From the NCBI GenBank assembly GCA_002417975.1, contig DIDE01000045.1:1-9010 (forward strand): a stretch of 9,010 bases of DNA. Reading direction: 5' to 3'. Source of the stretch: Eggerthellaceae bacterium UBA5808 (GTDB lineage: Bacteria; Actinomycetota; Coriobacteriia; Coriobacteriales; Eggerthellaceae). A program made the position numbers and the translations under genes. Position 1 is the stretch's first letter. Every line of letters starts with the position of its first letter. The notes under the pieces are model-generated. The model did not search any database. It was not told the origin of the DNA and saw nothing but the letters and a program-made list of their open reading frames with translations. This document shows, piece after piece, positions 1 through 6,472 of this stretch.

Positions 1-5
1 CCCCT

Positions 6-100
<95 letters not shown>

Positions 101-101
101 T

Positions 102-929
102 CTACGAGTTATTTACACGATTAATGAGAGTATTTGCCCAGACAATTGCTTCATCAACATTACTAATAACATCAAGCCCAGCAGCTTGCGTAGCATATAA
201 ATCTTCCCAATTGTCATATTTTTTGACTTTAGGAGGCCAAGGTTGACGCCTTCGATAATTAAATAGACGTACACATATCTCTTTGGTTTTAGCATAGTCA
301 ATGTCGCTGTTTTTGACTATTACTTGCAGATCTACAAGATCATGTGCTCGCTCACTGTCTTCTTCAGTTACACCGTGTAACTTCTGCGCAATTTGATAAG
401 TAAGTGGCATAAGAGGTATCGGCTGGGGATCAGAAAATCCGAGGGTTCGAAAAAGATTCACTATATCATCGGCAATTTCGTAGTCCGGAGCACTTGCATC
501 ATCTATTTCGTTATGACCTATTTCAAGAGGAACAGTCAGCCATGATTTGCCATTGTATTGCATCTTAATATCATAAGGCTGCATCACATAATACTTTGGT
601 ATTCCCTTAGGCTTTGCCGGATCACGTTTTATGATTGTGCCTGTAAAGCCATTCCATCCTATTGTAAGATTTCCCCTAAAAGCAGATACGAAATGTTCAA
701 GATCAACGCTTCTTGTCGCATCAAAGTCCCGGGTAAACCTTGTAGAAGTACTTCCATAACGAATCTTAAGCGCACTCCCGCCTTTTGCGGCTCCATCAGG
801 AAGCATCTGCCCAACAACAGTATTGGCAACAATCAACCTAATACGTCGAACGTCATCAACATCTTGTCCTAATCTCGATATAGCGGCATCTAAATTCCTT
901 TTACTGTTTGGCTGTTTGAGTGCACTCAT
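102..929 (-). CDS. abiEii: AbiEii-family nucleotidyltransferase toxin
   Basis: The 275-residue product matches the AbiEii/AbiGii toxin family of type IV toxin-antitoxin systems, cytoplasmic nucleotidyltransferases that block growth and can abort phage infection. The nucleotidyltransferase core shows KGGSALKIRYG at residues 49-59, followed by TRDFD at 66-70 with the two metal-binding aspartates D68 and D70. The later family motif is present as QKLHG (182-186, K183) and RAHDLVDL (194-201, D197 and D200). The length is usual for the family and no key residue is missing. The ATG overlaps the abiEi stop by four bases (ATGA), indicating translational coupling, and AAAGGA lies just upstream. It forms a bicistronic operon with abiEi, which would neutralise it or repress its expression. 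Assignment is by motif recognition; the nucleotide donor and RNA target cannot be told from sequence. Confidence 0.88.
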   Translation of the reverse strand: MSALKQPNSKRNLDAAISRLGQDVDDVRRIRLIVANTVVGQMLPDGAAKGGSALKIRYGSTSTRFTRDFDATRSVDLEHFVSAFRGNLTIGWNGFTGTIIKRDPAKPKGIPKYYVMQPYDIKMQYNGKSWLTVPLEIGHNEIDDASAPDYEIADDIVNLFRTLGFSDPQPIPLMPLTYQIAQKLHGVTEEDSERAHDLVDLQVIVKNSDIDYAKTKEICVRLFNYRRRQPWPPKVKKYDNWEDLYATQAAGLDVISNVDEAIVWANTLINRVNNS

Positions 930-1456
930 AATTCAAGATCCTTTCTTAGGACTTTCGCTGAAGTTTCATCAATAAGTCCTTTGAAAACAGCCTCGTCTAC
1001 CGCAACCGCAAGCCTGCTTTTCATAATAGTTGTCTTGCAGGAACGAAATGCGCTGTCGATACGCTGGCAAGGAATTCCCTCATAATACGTGACCACATCG
1101 CCCAGCTGAGCAGATACTAATCGTATCCAAGCAGGCAACGTTTTTCTTATTCGCTTTGGAGTGGCAATAATAGTCTTCCGCGGATTGACCAATGCAAGAT
1201 TATACATAGCAAGCACGGATTCACCGTAAATGTAAGACGACTGACCAACAAGTGCAACAGCTGCAGCGTATTGATCGTAGGGCGTTGGAACATAGCGGAC
1301 GAGCTTATAAACTCCTTGCCCGATGTGTTCCAGCCGACCATCCGTTACAAAACGTCTAAGCTCCACACTGGTGATACCAGTATCTATCGCATCCGCATAG
1401 GTTATGATTCCATAGTTATCTACGGCAATTTCATATATTTCATCAAAATGTGTCAT
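926..1456 (-). CDS. abiEi: AbiEi-family antitoxin and transcriptional repressor
   Basis: The 176-residue product resembles the AbiEi antitoxin. An N-terminal winged-helix region of about residues 1-55 (IYEIAVDNYGIITYADA, then a recognition-helix-like ITSVELRRFVTDGRLEHIGQGVYKL) precedes a C-terminal domain. In characterised AbiE systems the antitoxin both counteracts the toxin and represses its own operon by binding inverted repeats in the promoter. Here a perfect 13-bp inverted repeat ends at the base before the ATG, which fits that role. No good Shine-Dalgarno lies between repeat and start, and a TAG stop four codons upstream in frame rules out a longer protein, so translation may be leaderless or depend on a weak AGAG. 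The stop codon overlaps the abiEii start. Confidence 0.87.
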   Translation of the reverse strand: MTHFDEIYEIAVDNYGIITYADAIDTGITSVELRRFVTDGRLEHIGQGVYKLVRYVPTPYDQYAAAVALVGQSSYIYGESVLAMYNLALVNPRKTIIATPKRIRKTLPAWIRLVSAQLGDVVTYYEGIPCQRIDSAFRSCKTTIMKSRLAVAVDEAVFKGLIDETSAKVLRKDLEL

Positions 1457-1490
1457 GTCAATACTCTAACACTTTTATTAGAGTATTGAC
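1457..1490 (-). promoter_or_regulatory. Perfect inverted repeat, candidate AbiEi operator
   Basis: GTCAATACTCTAA (1457-1469) and TTAGAGTATTGAC (1478-1490) are perfect 13-bp inverted arms around an 8-base spacer. The repeat abuts the abiEi start codon. On the minus strand it contains a TTGTCA hexamer, and the sequence just upstream (1491-1520) is AT-rich with TTGTAG and GATAAT elements, so the promoter probably overlaps the repeat. Its position and symmetry suit autorepression by AbiEi. Binding itself is inferred. Confidence 0.7.
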
Positions 1491-1545
1491 AATAGATTAT
1501 CTATCTACAAACGAGTTCGCAGTGAAAGTAAATCACAGTAGACAT

Positions 1546-1581
1546 AAAAAAACAGGTCAGACCTTAAATTAGTCTGACCTG
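1546..1581 (-). terminator. Rho-independent terminator of tRNA-fMet
   Basis: CAGGTCAGAC (1553-1562) and GTCTGACCTG (1572-1581) form a perfect 10-bp stem with a 9-base loop. On the minus strand it is followed by seven T residues (1546-1552). It lies 10 bases past the tRNA 3' end and separates tRNA transcription from the abiE promoter region. Confidence 0.88.
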
Positions 1582-1591
1582 CTAAAATTCA

Positions 1592-1668
<77 letters not shown>

Positions 1669-1696
1669 ATAGGTGTTACTTGCGCAACGTCTATAC

Positions 1697-1725
1697 ATAA
1701 TACGCAGAAGCGCCCTGTCACGCAA
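1697..1725 (-). promoter_or_regulatory. Promoter of tRNA-fMet
   Basis: On the minus strand TTGCGT (1720-1725) serves as -35 and TATTAT (1697-1702) as -10, separated by exactly 17 bases. Transcription would start near 1690, about 20 bases before the mature tRNA 5' end. The match to a sigma-70 promoter is good but is judged by eye. Confidence 0.6.
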
Positions 1726-1883
1726 GAAATAACTTGCTCACACACACAATGAACAATCCCACCCTCATATCACCATTTCGCGTCACAGAATCACGCCTTG
1801 CAAAAGTGACCGCACAACATGGCATCCTCAGTATGCTACGCTTTGCAAAAAACCACTGCAGGTCTCCTCGACCGTCAAACACC

Positions 1884-2309
1884 CTATACACGCAGCAACT
1901 TTAGATACCGTAAGCCACAAGCAAATTGGACCACGCCTAGCAAGCAATAAACATCAGATAAGGGATTTGTTCCAAGCACACCAATCTCTATAGCGGTGAA
2001 TAGCGTAATGATAACCCCATTCACACACGCCCATCGTGCTCCGACCAAGCTACCACGCACAATAAGAACGCCCGCAACAAGGCCAGATATCCCCACCAGA
2101 ACAAATAAACTGAGCGCTGGTACAAACAGATTCTGGAACAATACATCTGCGAAAGGGAGAACCTGCAGGTGAGGAATCATTGATTCCCCACCGTACCATT
2201 CACCTGTCGGTGACAGCATTCCCATACCACCACCAACTAGAGCACCTACACTCTGGAAGAACGACCAAAACAACATGACCTTATGCCATCGCTTTACACT
2301 CGCGTCCAT
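1884..2309 (-). CDS. Small four-helix membrane protein of unknown function
   Basis: I do not recognise this 141-residue protein. Hydrophobicity suggests four membrane-spanning segments at about residues 11-32, 57-85, 91-112 and 118-136, with a short basic N-terminus (KRWHK) and a polar loop at about 33-50 (SPTGEWYGGESMIPHLQV). There are no catalytic or binding motifs and no signal peptide apart from the first helix. The ATG is well supported by GAGGAGT about eight bases upstream. It lies about 76 bases downstream of a short Pro/Ala-rich membrane ORF, possibly in one transcript, but nothing links the two functionally. Coding status is likely from length, RBS and consistent membrane character. 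Confidence 0.7.
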   Translation of the reverse strand: MDASVKRWHKVMLFWSFFQSVGALVGGGMGMLSPTGEWYGGESMIPHLQVLPFADVLFQNLFVPALSLFVLVGISGLVAGVLIVRGSLVGARWACVNGVIITLFTAIEIGVLGTNPLSDVYCLLGVVQFACGLRYLKLLRV

Positions 2310-2385
2310 AATGTACTCCTCATGCCATCACTATCCGTTAAAACAGCACTTCACAAAAGCACCCACGTAGCATATTATCCGCCAA

Positions 2386-2673
2386 CTACGCTTTGTCCCC
2401 TTTGGAAGGTACCGGCGGAACACCAGTGGGGACAGAAGGCATTGCATTAGACGGCGCTGTAGTAGCACTCACATCTGATTTTATTGGCGCTGCCTGCACC
2501 CCTGCAGGAATAGGAGGAGCTGCACTTGCATCTACGCCAGCAGGAGCTGCACCATTCATACCCGCAGGCGCTACGCTCGTGTTTCCGTCAACCGGCAGCC
2601 CTGCAACATTTGCAGGCTTCTTCTGAATCCGATTAATCCAAAGCCATTGAATAACGTAGCCGCATCCAAACAT
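2386..2673 (-). CDS. Pro/Ala-rich small membrane-anchored protein, hypothetical
   Basis: This 95-residue ORF has a short hydrophobic, aromatic N-terminus (residues 1-16, VIQWLW in the middle), then a basic stop-transfer-like NRIQKK (14-19). The rest is a low-complexity tail rich in Pro, Ala, Gly and Val, in which PAG-V/M-type units recur (about residues 36-63). It could be a single-pass protein with an unstructured tail, or the remnant of a longer membrane protein. Upstream the frame closes at a TAG eight codons before the ATG. No good Shine-Dalgarno is visible, and a 9-bp hairpin ends six bases before the start. A reverse-strand ORF over the same DNA is judged to be its shadow. Coding status is uncertain and function unknown. 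Confidence 0.5.
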   Translation of the reverse strand: MFGCGYVIQWLWINRIQKKPANVAGLPVDGNTSVAPAGMNGAAPAGVDASAAPPIPAGVQAAPIKSDVSATTAPSNAMPSVPTGVPPVPSKGDKA

Positions 2674-2679
2674 AACAAC

Positions 2680-2708
2680 GCACAGCCTAAAAGTCTAGAA
2701 GGCTGTGC
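2680..2708 (-). promoter_or_regulatory. Hairpin just before the Pro/Ala-rich ORF
   Basis: GCACAGCCT (2680-2688) and AGGCTGTGC (2700-2708) form a perfect 9-bp stem with an 11-base loop. The stem ends six bases upstream of the ATG at 2673 and covers the place where a ribosome binding site would lie. No T-run follows on either strand, so an intrinsic terminator is unlikely. A translation-limiting hairpin or protein-binding dyad is possible. Confidence 0.45.
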
Positions 2709-2851
2709 ATTCGTCATCTAATGGTGAAATCTATTTTGTGCGATCACATACTATCCGATCAGCAATATCAGCCAACAGCTACGGCTAACCAGCCAATCGC
2801 AGCTAATGAATCATACAACCGGCACTGTCGACCAGCAACCCACGCTCACGA

Positions 2852-3487
2852 TTATTGTTCGGTCAGCGTGTGTAAGGTAAACACACCATCCTCGTAGGTT
2901 GCAAAGCTATGCGATCCATCCTTAGGGATCGATACACTCCCTGGATTAATCAGCTGTATCCCATTCACGCATTCACATTGCTTAATGTGTGTATGCCCAT
3001 ATAAAAACGCTCGTTTAACACTACGCGGCTGATGCGCACTATCGGAGCCCGTGCCATTTACAGCTTTATTCGCAACGCCACTCACTGTACGAGCCGCATC
3101 ACCAGCACAACCATCAACGCCCGCAGCGTTACCAGCAAACAGCGGCGGCATATGCTGCGGATTCCACAGATGTCCATGCGTGCAGAACATCGACATTGCC
3201 TCATCCTCAACCATCACGTAATCCGCCATGCAAGGAAAATCAAGAACCATCTGGTCAACTTCTGCTTCACAATTGCCACGCACTGCAACAATTGACGACG
3301 CAATCCCATTTAACATCGGGATAACGCGCTTAGGCGCATAGTCACGCGGCAGATCATTACGGGGGCCGTGATACAAAAGATCACCAAGCAACACGATACG
3401 ATCAGGAGCAATTGCGTCAATGCGATCCATCAACCGCGCACACCAATACGCTGATCCGTGAATATCTGATGCGATGACAATCTTCAT
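2852..3487 (-). CDS. YfcE-like metallophosphoesterase
   Basis: The 211-residue protein has all metal-binding motifs of the YfcE/MJ0936 calcineurin-like phosphodiesterases: SDIHG (D8, H10), GDLLYHGPRN (D36), RGNCEAEVD (N72), THGH (H104, H106), GHTH (H165, H167) and the family-typical NPGSVSIPK (181-189). Such enzymes use two metal ions to hydrolyse phosphodiesters in the cytoplasm; the natural substrate is usually unknown. An extra segment rich in Gly, Ala, Asp and Ser (about 112-157) separates THGH from GHTH, making the protein longer than E. coli YfcE. A TTG six bases upstream could extend it by two residues, but AAAGGGG is correctly spaced (eight bases) only from the ATG at 3487, so that start is preferred. 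No clear promoter or terminator was found in the flanking gaps. Confidence 0.85.
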   Translation of the reverse strand: MKIVIASDIHGSAYWCARLMDRIDAIAPDRIVLLGDLLYHGPRNDLPRDYAPKRVIPMLNGIASSIVAVRGNCEAEVDQMVLDFPCMADYVMVEDEAMSMFCTHGHLWNPQHMPPLFAGNAAGVDGCAGDAARTVSGVANKAVNGTGSDSAHQPRSVKRAFLYGHTHIKQCECVNGIQLINPGSVSIPKDGSHSFATYEDGVFTLHTLTEQ

Positions 3488-3672
3488 ACGCAATTCCCCT
3501 TTCGTATCTCTCTACAATCCAGTACTAACATGGCCCGCGATACCTACCAGATGTAGCAACCACAACAGCACAGCAATATCGCTCATCGCAAAACGCCACA
3601 ACTCCAGTTGCAACAGAACACACGCTACCAGGTAACCACGTTTTCAGCACCTATGCTCTTCAGCACAACACC

Positions 3673-4455
3673 CTAGATCAGTGAGGTAAAGCGTAACGAC
3701 AGGCAGCTCAGTCCACCGTCAATCTTCCGATATTCGCTCGTATCAACAGTGAGCGTCTTATACCCAGCATCCTGAATTGTCTTTAACACGGTCGGATACC
3801 CAGCCGGAACAATAACCGTATCGTTCATCCAAATGCAATTAGCCGCATATGCTTCATCTTCAGGAATGACAAGCTTATGGAACGACTCAAAGTCTGGCTT
3901 ATCAATAAACTCACCACTGACAAGCATATTGTTACGCTCAATATAGTTCACGCCCGTCTTAAGATGCAGCACCTTTTCGAGTGGAACTTCGCTTCCCTCT
4001 AAACCGTATTTATTCAGGATCTCGATAAACTGGCGAATACCTTCGGCATTCGTTCGTGCGCTGCGACCCACATAAAAATGATCGCCAACCATCATGACGT
4101 CGCCGCCCTCGAGCGTTCCCGGCGCAGTAATATGCTCGATTCGATCTACTGGATAAAATTCCTTGATAATAGGCTCCATAAGCGCAACTTCGCCATTACG
4201 CGTTGGCGCCGCAGGATTATCCATAATTGCACACTCACGCGTCAGTACACACGTATCCTCGACAAAACAACTATCAGGATAATCTTCGAGCGCAGGAAGT
4301 TCACGTACCTCAACACCGCAGCTACGTAGCGCCTTAATGTAGGCACCATGCTGTTCAAGCGCGAGATCGTAATTTGGCTTACCAAGCTCTGGAGCTGACG
4401 TAATACCCCCAACCATAGCTCGGCAAGGTTTGCGCACGATGACATTTTTGTACAT
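3673..4455 (-). CDS. ddaH: Dimethylarginine dimethylaminohydrolase (DDAH)
   Basis: The 260-residue protein belongs to the guanidino-group-modifying superfamily (arginine deiminase, amidinotransferase, DDAH) and fits the DDAH branch in length. DDAH hydrolyses N-omega-methylated arginines to citrulline and (di)methylamine through a covalent thiouronium intermediate. Visible residues include PDSCFVED (60-67, substrate-binding acids), TLEGGDV (114-120, E116), LHLKTGVN (163-170, H164) and the nucleophile in GGLSCLSLRF (C251). The E116-H164-C251 spacing matches the bacterial DDAH triad I recall. The ATG has AGAGGG seven bases upstream. It lies downstream of the ArcD-like antiporter in the same direction, separated by 189 bp with two inverted repeats, so it may have its own promoter. 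Given this neighbour it supports arginine or methylarginine use. A different guanidine substrate cannot be excluded. Confidence 0.82.
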   Translation of the reverse strand: MYKNVIVRKPCRAMVGGITSAPELGKPNYDLALEQHGAYIKALRSCGVEVRELPALEDYPDSCFVEDTCVLTRECAIMDNPAAPTRNGEVALMEPIIKEFYPVDRIEHITAPGTLEGGDVMMVGDHFYVGRSARTNAEGIRQFIEILNKYGLEGSEVPLEKVLHLKTGVNYIERNNMLVSGEFIDKPDFESFHKLVIPEDEAYAANCIWMNDTVIVPAGYPTVLKTIQDAGYKTLTVDTSEYRKIDGGLSCLSLRFTSLI

Positions 4456-4508
4456 ACCGGAACCCTCTTTCGCTTAGCTGATGAATTACCACGTAATAAT
4501 GCAATACA

Positions 4509-4523
4509 CCACGAACTTCGTGG
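4509..4523. promoter_or_regulatory. Palindrome upstream of the DDAH gene
   Basis: CCACGAA and TTCGTGG (7-bp arms around one C) form a near-perfect DNA palindrome 54 bases upstream of the DDAH start. Outer arms GTAATA (4493-4498) and TATTAC (4526-4531) extend the dyad. The tight centre favours a protein-binding operator over an RNA hairpin. No regulator can be named. Confidence 0.4.
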
Positions 4524-4540
4524 ACTATTACTAGTGTAAG

Positions 4541-4559
4541 TGCCTGACTAGATCAGGCA
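4541..4559 (-). terminator. Possible terminator hairpin after the antiporter gene
   Basis: TGCCTGA (4541-4547) and TCAGGCA (4553-4559) form a 7-bp stem with a 5-base loop, 86 bases past the antiporter stop. No T-run follows on the minus strand, so it may be a weak or factor-assisted terminator, or a regulatory dyad of the DDAH promoter region. Confidence 0.35.
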
Positions 4560-4644
4560 GTGTAAATAATCGAATGAATCTCTCGCATACAATTACTGTA
4601 CCCGCTGTTCAAATTCAACCATTACTACCAGCGCATAAAGAAAG

Positions 4645-6114
4645 CTAGAAAACCTGTCCGCTTATAACAAGATACAGGGAGACCACCGTTGCAATAAGGA
4701 TTACTGCAACAATAATCTTGTCAGTCTTGGTCTCAAAGCAGCGCTCTCCTCGCTCCTTTTTGCCCTTCATGTATACCAAAATACCAGGCGCATACAGGAA
4801 TGACATGATCGTCAAACCAATTGGCCCACTTACATACCCTAGCAAGAAACTGTAGAGCACACCAACAAACGCAAGTGTTCGCCATAATTTAATATGACCA
4901 TGAATCTTATCCGCAAACACTTCGGGTTCTTTAAATGTCAGTTTAAGCAGATACGCTGCCGACAATAGATACGGCAAAAGAATCATGCCAGCGGATATCT
5001 TGTAAAAGAATTGATACGTACCATTGTTGAACGTCATCACAATCAAGAAAAATTCAACGATCACGTTCGTGACGATCAGTGTCACAATTGGCGCACCATT
5101 TTTATTCGTCTTCGCAAACGCTTTAATAAACACACCTTGCGTTGCTGCTTCATAGGGCGATTCGCACGAAAGTACCGTGTATCCCAGTAATGATCCAACC
5201 AAACTCAACGCTACGCCACCGTTGATAAGAATCGCACCCCACGGTCCCACAACTTCTTGCATTACGCCCGCCATCGACGGATTGTCGAGTTCGGCAAGGT
5301 CAGATAAAGGCATGACACCCATGCTCAGCATGCATACCATTACATAGATTACGAGTACACAACAAAACGCGATGATCGTTGCTTTACCTACATCGTTGTC
5401 ATATTTTGCACGACCAGAAATCGCAATAGCGCCCTCAACACCAACGAACACCCACAACGTAACCATGAGCACACTATTAATTTGGTCGCCAAACGAAAGC
5501 GTCCCCTCGCCACCATGCTGCATATTCGCAATAAAAATATCAGGGTTGAACTTTTGTACCAAAATAATTGCAATAATAGCGACAAAAATAGGAACAAGTT
5601 TTGAAATCGTGATAACCGCATTGATACCCGTTACTTCAGTGATACCACGAGAGACCAAGAAGACGTAGAACCAAATAAAGATCGATGCGCCGATCAGGGA
5701 ATATACGTTATGGCCGTTGCCAAAGATAGGGAAAAAGTATCCGAGCGCAGCAAACAACAGCGCAGCAAAACTTACCGTTGCCAACAGGGCACTAATCCAA
5801 TAGCCCCATGCGCCAGTAAATCCCAAGAAACGACCGAATCCGGCACATGCGTAACTATAAATACCGCCTTTAAGACGCGGCTTTACACGTGAAAGCGCAT
5901 AAAACGTTAGCGTCAAACACAGCACGCCAACACCAGAAATACCCCACGCCGTCATGATGGCGGCACCACTTGCGCCACCTGCTGCCATATCGCCGGCAAG
6001 TGTATACACACCACCGCCCACAATAAGCGTTATAACCGTAGCGACAAGTCTAAAAAGACCTATGCCATTCGGGTTGCTTACAGATTGATCCGTAGATCCC
6101 GATCGTGCTGGCAT
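4645..6114 (-). CDS. arcD: ArcD-type arginine/ornithine antiporter (APC superfamily)
   Basis: The 489-residue integral membrane protein belongs to the basic amino acid/polyamine antiporter family and resembles ArcD. ArcD exchanges arginine for ornithine across the cytoplasmic membrane to feed the arginine deiminase pathway. About 12-13 membrane segments are visible. Typical features are GLFRLVATVITLIVGGGVYTL in the unwound first helix, KGGIYSYACAGFG, the ArcD-like GAWGYWISALLA and LGYFFPIFG, and LWVFVGVEGAIAISGRA in the sixth helix. Length is normal and no break is seen. Two ATGs compete: AGAGGA touches the ATG at 6120 directly but lies six bases from the one at 6114, so the latter is chosen; the difference is two residues. 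The upstream region holds a cluster of ATGCAT motifs. Agmatine/putrescine or lysine exchange remains possible. Confidence 0.85.
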   Translation of the reverse strand: MPARSGSTDQSVSNPNGIGLFRLVATVITLIVGGGVYTLAGDMAAGGASGAAIMTAWGISGVGVLCLTLTFYALSRVKPRLKGGIYSYACAGFGRFLGFTGAWGYWISALLATVSFAALLFAALGYFFPIFGNGHNVYSLIGASIFIWFYVFLVSRGITEVTGINAVITISKLVPIFVAIIAIILVQKFNPDIFIANMQHGGEGTLSFGDQINSVLMVTLWVFVGVEGAIAISGRAKYDNDVGKATIIAFCCVLVIYVMVCMLSMGVMPLSDLAELDNPSMAGVMQEVVGPWGAILINGGVALSLVGSLLGYTVLSCESPYEAATQGVFIKAFAKTNKNGAPIVTLIVTNVIVEFFLIVMTFNNGTYQFFYKISAGMILLPYLLSAAYLLKLTFKEPEVFADKIHGHIKLWRTLAFVGVLYSFLLGYVSGPIGLTIMSFLYAPGILVYMKGKKERGERCFETKTDKIIVAVILIATVVSLYLVISGQVF

Positions 6115-6162
6115 ATCCATTCCTCTCGATGGCCCAACTCAATACGGAATATAGTACCCCCT

Positions 6163-6458
6163 ATGCATTCTCCTAGTCGCGAGATTCTTGTTTTGAGGTC
6201 GCTCAATGCGCACCTTTAAGCAAGTCGGGCACCCTCCATCACACAGGATTTATGCATATAAGTAAACTTTTATAAGTGTAGATGTATATACTGCGTTCTT
6301 TTTGCAGAAGCAGCATTTCACGACTTTGGAGCATCCCAAAAGTAACAGTTATGCATTCTGGCCGTTTACGGTCCAAAATGCATCATTTTTTTGCGTAGCA
6401 TACCAAGGGAAATGCATACGAACACTGAATTATTCACTTAAGTTAATAGAATATGCAT
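6163..6458. promoter_or_regulatory. Cluster of six ATGCAT motifs
   Basis: ATGCAT occurs at 6163, 6252, 6351, 6378, 6412 and 6453. By eye only one other copy occurs in the window, within menE-menC near 7433. Several copies share the wider form TATGCATTCT or, on the other strand, ATGCATTTT. Such a cluster upstream of arcD suggests a multi-site operator. Actinobacterial ArgR sites as I recall them use TGCAT/ATGCA half-sites, which would suit an arginine transporter, but the usual close pairing of half-sites is not seen. Confidence 0.5.
6351..6392 (+). terminator. Plus-strand intrinsic terminator-like hairpin
   Basis: A long imperfect inverted repeat runs from 6351 to 6383. Left arm ATGCATTCTGGCCG mirrors the right arm, which reads ATGCATTTTGGACCG on the other strand, with one mismatch and one bulge around loop TTTA. 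On the plus strand it is followed by CA and seven T residues (6386-6392), the form of an intrinsic terminator. All known genes nearby run the other way, so the transcript it would end is unidentified. It could instead be a large operator, since both ends are ATGCAT sites. Confidence 0.5.
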
Positions 6459-6472
6459 GCTCAGAATGTAAG

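Larger units (their letters stand above)
6121..6472. other. Long AT-rich intergenic region between menE-menC and arcD
   Basis: These 352 bases hold no convincing gene. They contain six ATGCAT hexamers, a plus-strand hairpin with a T-run, and a weak minus-strand promoter candidate for arcD: TTTACT at 6261-6266, 17-base spacer, TGTGAT at 6238-6243, with one ATGCAT inside the spacer. That promoter would give arcD a leader of roughly 117 bases. No known riboswitch class was recognised. No clear terminator for the menE-menC transcript was found on the minus strand. Confidence 0.6.

Noticed and set aside
1847..1873. Terminator after the four-helix membrane protein
   Set aside because: Only a 4-bp stem (GGTC/GACC) is present, and the six-T run is eight bases away from it.
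2393..2626. Plus-strand ORF of 77 residues
   Set aside because: It is the antisense of the Pro/Ala-rich repeat tract, has no ribosome binding site and no recognisable domain.
3488..3493. TTG start for the metallophosphoesterase
   Set aside because: The Shine-Dalgarno AAAGGGG is only two bases from the TTG but properly spaced from the ATG at 3487.
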